A stretch of 6,032 nucleotides of DNA, from contig JAREAF010000198.1 of assembly GCA_029240475.1 (NCBI GenBank), forward strand, positions 1-6,032, written 5' to 3'. The notes under the pieces are model-generated. The model had not been told where the DNA came from. It did not search any database and saw only the letters and a list, made by a program, of their open reading frames with translations. Both the position numbers and the translations under genes were made by a program. This DNA comes from Rhodospirillales bacterium. GTDB lineage: Bacteria; Pseudomonadota; Alphaproteobacteria; JAREAF01. Numbering within the stretch: position 1 is the stretch's first letter; each line of letters starts with the position of its first letter. Below, one piece after another: positions 5,244 through 6,032 of this stretch.

Positions 5244-6032
5244 TCATCCGGTGACCAGCTCGTTCCATTTCTGCGTGACGAAATCCTGCCGCTCGCCGAC
5301 ATAGAGCGAATATTCCGGGATGATCGGCGGGATCTCGCTGGAGACGGCGGCGAACTCCTCGTCGGTCAGGGTGAGGTGCTCGCGCTTGACGGTCGGCGCG
5401 GTGCCGAGCTTGCGCGAGACCACGTCCTGCACCTCGGGCCGGCACATGAAGTCGATGAACTTGTAGGCCTCCTCGATCTTCTTGGAGACCGGCGCGATGG
5501 TCCAGGCGCCGGAATCGAGCACGCCGCCTTCCTTGGGAAAGGTCGAGCGCACCGGCTTGCCCTCGGAGGCCGCGAGGCCGGTCACGTCGTGGTAATATTC
5601 GCCCATCGGAATCTCGCCCGTCTCCAGCGCCTGCTGGAACTGGCCCTCGTCGCGGTACCAGAGCCGCACGTTCGGCTTCACCTCGGCGAGCTTGTTCATC
5701 ACCTCCAGCACGCCCTCATCGGTGGCGAGCCTCTGCTTGCCGCCGAAGAAGGTCGTCGCGGTGATCTCCAGCAGGAAGGAGTTGCTCGGCAGCGAGAGGA
5801 GCCCGATCTGGTCCTTGTGCTTGGGGTCCCAGAAATCGGCCCAGGAGGTGGGCGTCTCGGGGATCACCTCGGTGTTGGTGACGATGGTGATGTACCAGGT
5901 GACGGCATTGAGGCCGTCGATGCGCCCGTCCGGGTATTTATGGACGTGATGCTCCTCCAGATTCTTCATGTTGGGCAGCTTGGCGGGGTCGAGCGGCAGC
6001 CAGAGCTCGTTTGACTGGCCGCGCAGCATGAT
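5244..6032 (-). CDS. Periplasmic solute-binding protein of the ABC importer, PotD/PotF-like (N-terminus outside window)
   Basis: The frame is open to the right edge, leaving 262 C-terminal residues of a protein that is usually about 340-370 long; the ATG at 6029 is internal, with an in-frame ATC before it, and the signal peptide is not visible. Recognisable are the hinge-region text LNAVTWYITIVTNTEV (about 41-56), SWADFWDPKHK (about 63-73), which is characteristic of SBP_bac_8/PotD-like proteins, GVLDSGAWTIAPVSKK (about 170-185) and EAYKFIDFMCRPEVQ (about 188-202). It should capture the solute in the periplasm and deliver it to the two permeases encoded downstream. Ligand residues cannot be assigned with confidence, so polyamine, opine or amino-acid-like substrates all remain possible. 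It is the first visible gene of the minus-strand operon. Confidence 0.93.
   Translation of the reverse strand: MMLRGQSNELWLPLDPAKLPNMKNLEEHHVHKYPDGRIDGLNAVTWYITIVTNTEVIPETPTSWADFWDPKHKDQIGLLSLPSNSFLLEITATTFFGGKQRLATDEGVLEVMNKLAEVKPNVRLWYRDEGQFQQALETGEIPMGEYYHDVTGLAASEGKPVRSTFPKEGGVLDSGAWTIAPVSKKIEEAYKFIDFMCRPEVQDVVSRKLGTAPTVKREHLTLTDEEFAAVSSEIPPIIPEYSLYVGERQDFVTQKWNELVTG

Noticed and set aside
4180..5304. Plus-strand open frame of 374 codons opposite the ATPase
   Set aside because: The ATPase on the other strand carries every expected motif; this frame is an Arg/Ala/Asp-rich shadow.

Overview
The window is about 6 kb of very GC-rich, almost fully coding bacterial DNA. The high GC, the dense G/C-ending codons and the style of the proteins (ComM with an NPCRCG motif, a POPT/Pot-type ABC transporter, small DYVVVP cupins) suggest an alphaproteobacterium, perhaps Rhodospirillales or Hyphomicrobiales. 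That placement is inference; there is no rRNA or other lineage marker here.

Layout: (1) 1-753, plus strand, is the C-terminal part of a ComM/YifB-type AAA+ ATPase cut by the left edge. (2) After a 61-base gap comes a tight plus-strand cluster: a two-domain SAM-dependent O-methyltransferase-like protein (815-1873) and two small single-domain cupins (1881-2201 and 2215-2508). The gaps inside the cluster are 7 and 13 bases, and the cupins are clear tandem paralogues. (3) The plus cluster meets a minus-strand operon tail to tail, with only 8 bases between the two stop codons. (4) The minus-strand operon, read right to left, is a Pot-like ABC importer: periplasmic solute-binding protein (5244 to the right edge, N-terminus missing), ATPase (4165-5214), first permease (3323-4159) and second permease (2517-3317). 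All components of a type I importer for polyamines or a similar small organic solute are present. The operon promoter and the signal peptide lie beyond the right edge.

How the parts work together: the transporter genes form one transcription unit with short gaps and Shine-Dalgarno sequences placed inside the preceding gene, so they look translationally coupled. The methyltransferase and two cupins look like a second small operon whose chemistry is unknown. It may act on a small metabolite, but no substrate can be read from the sequence. No tRNA, rRNA, CRISPR array, insertion sequence, phage gene or strong intrinsic terminator was seen. No stretch longer than 61 bases lacks a gene. Overall this is ordinary chromosomal sequence; the least explained part is the methyltransferase plus tandem cupin cluster.
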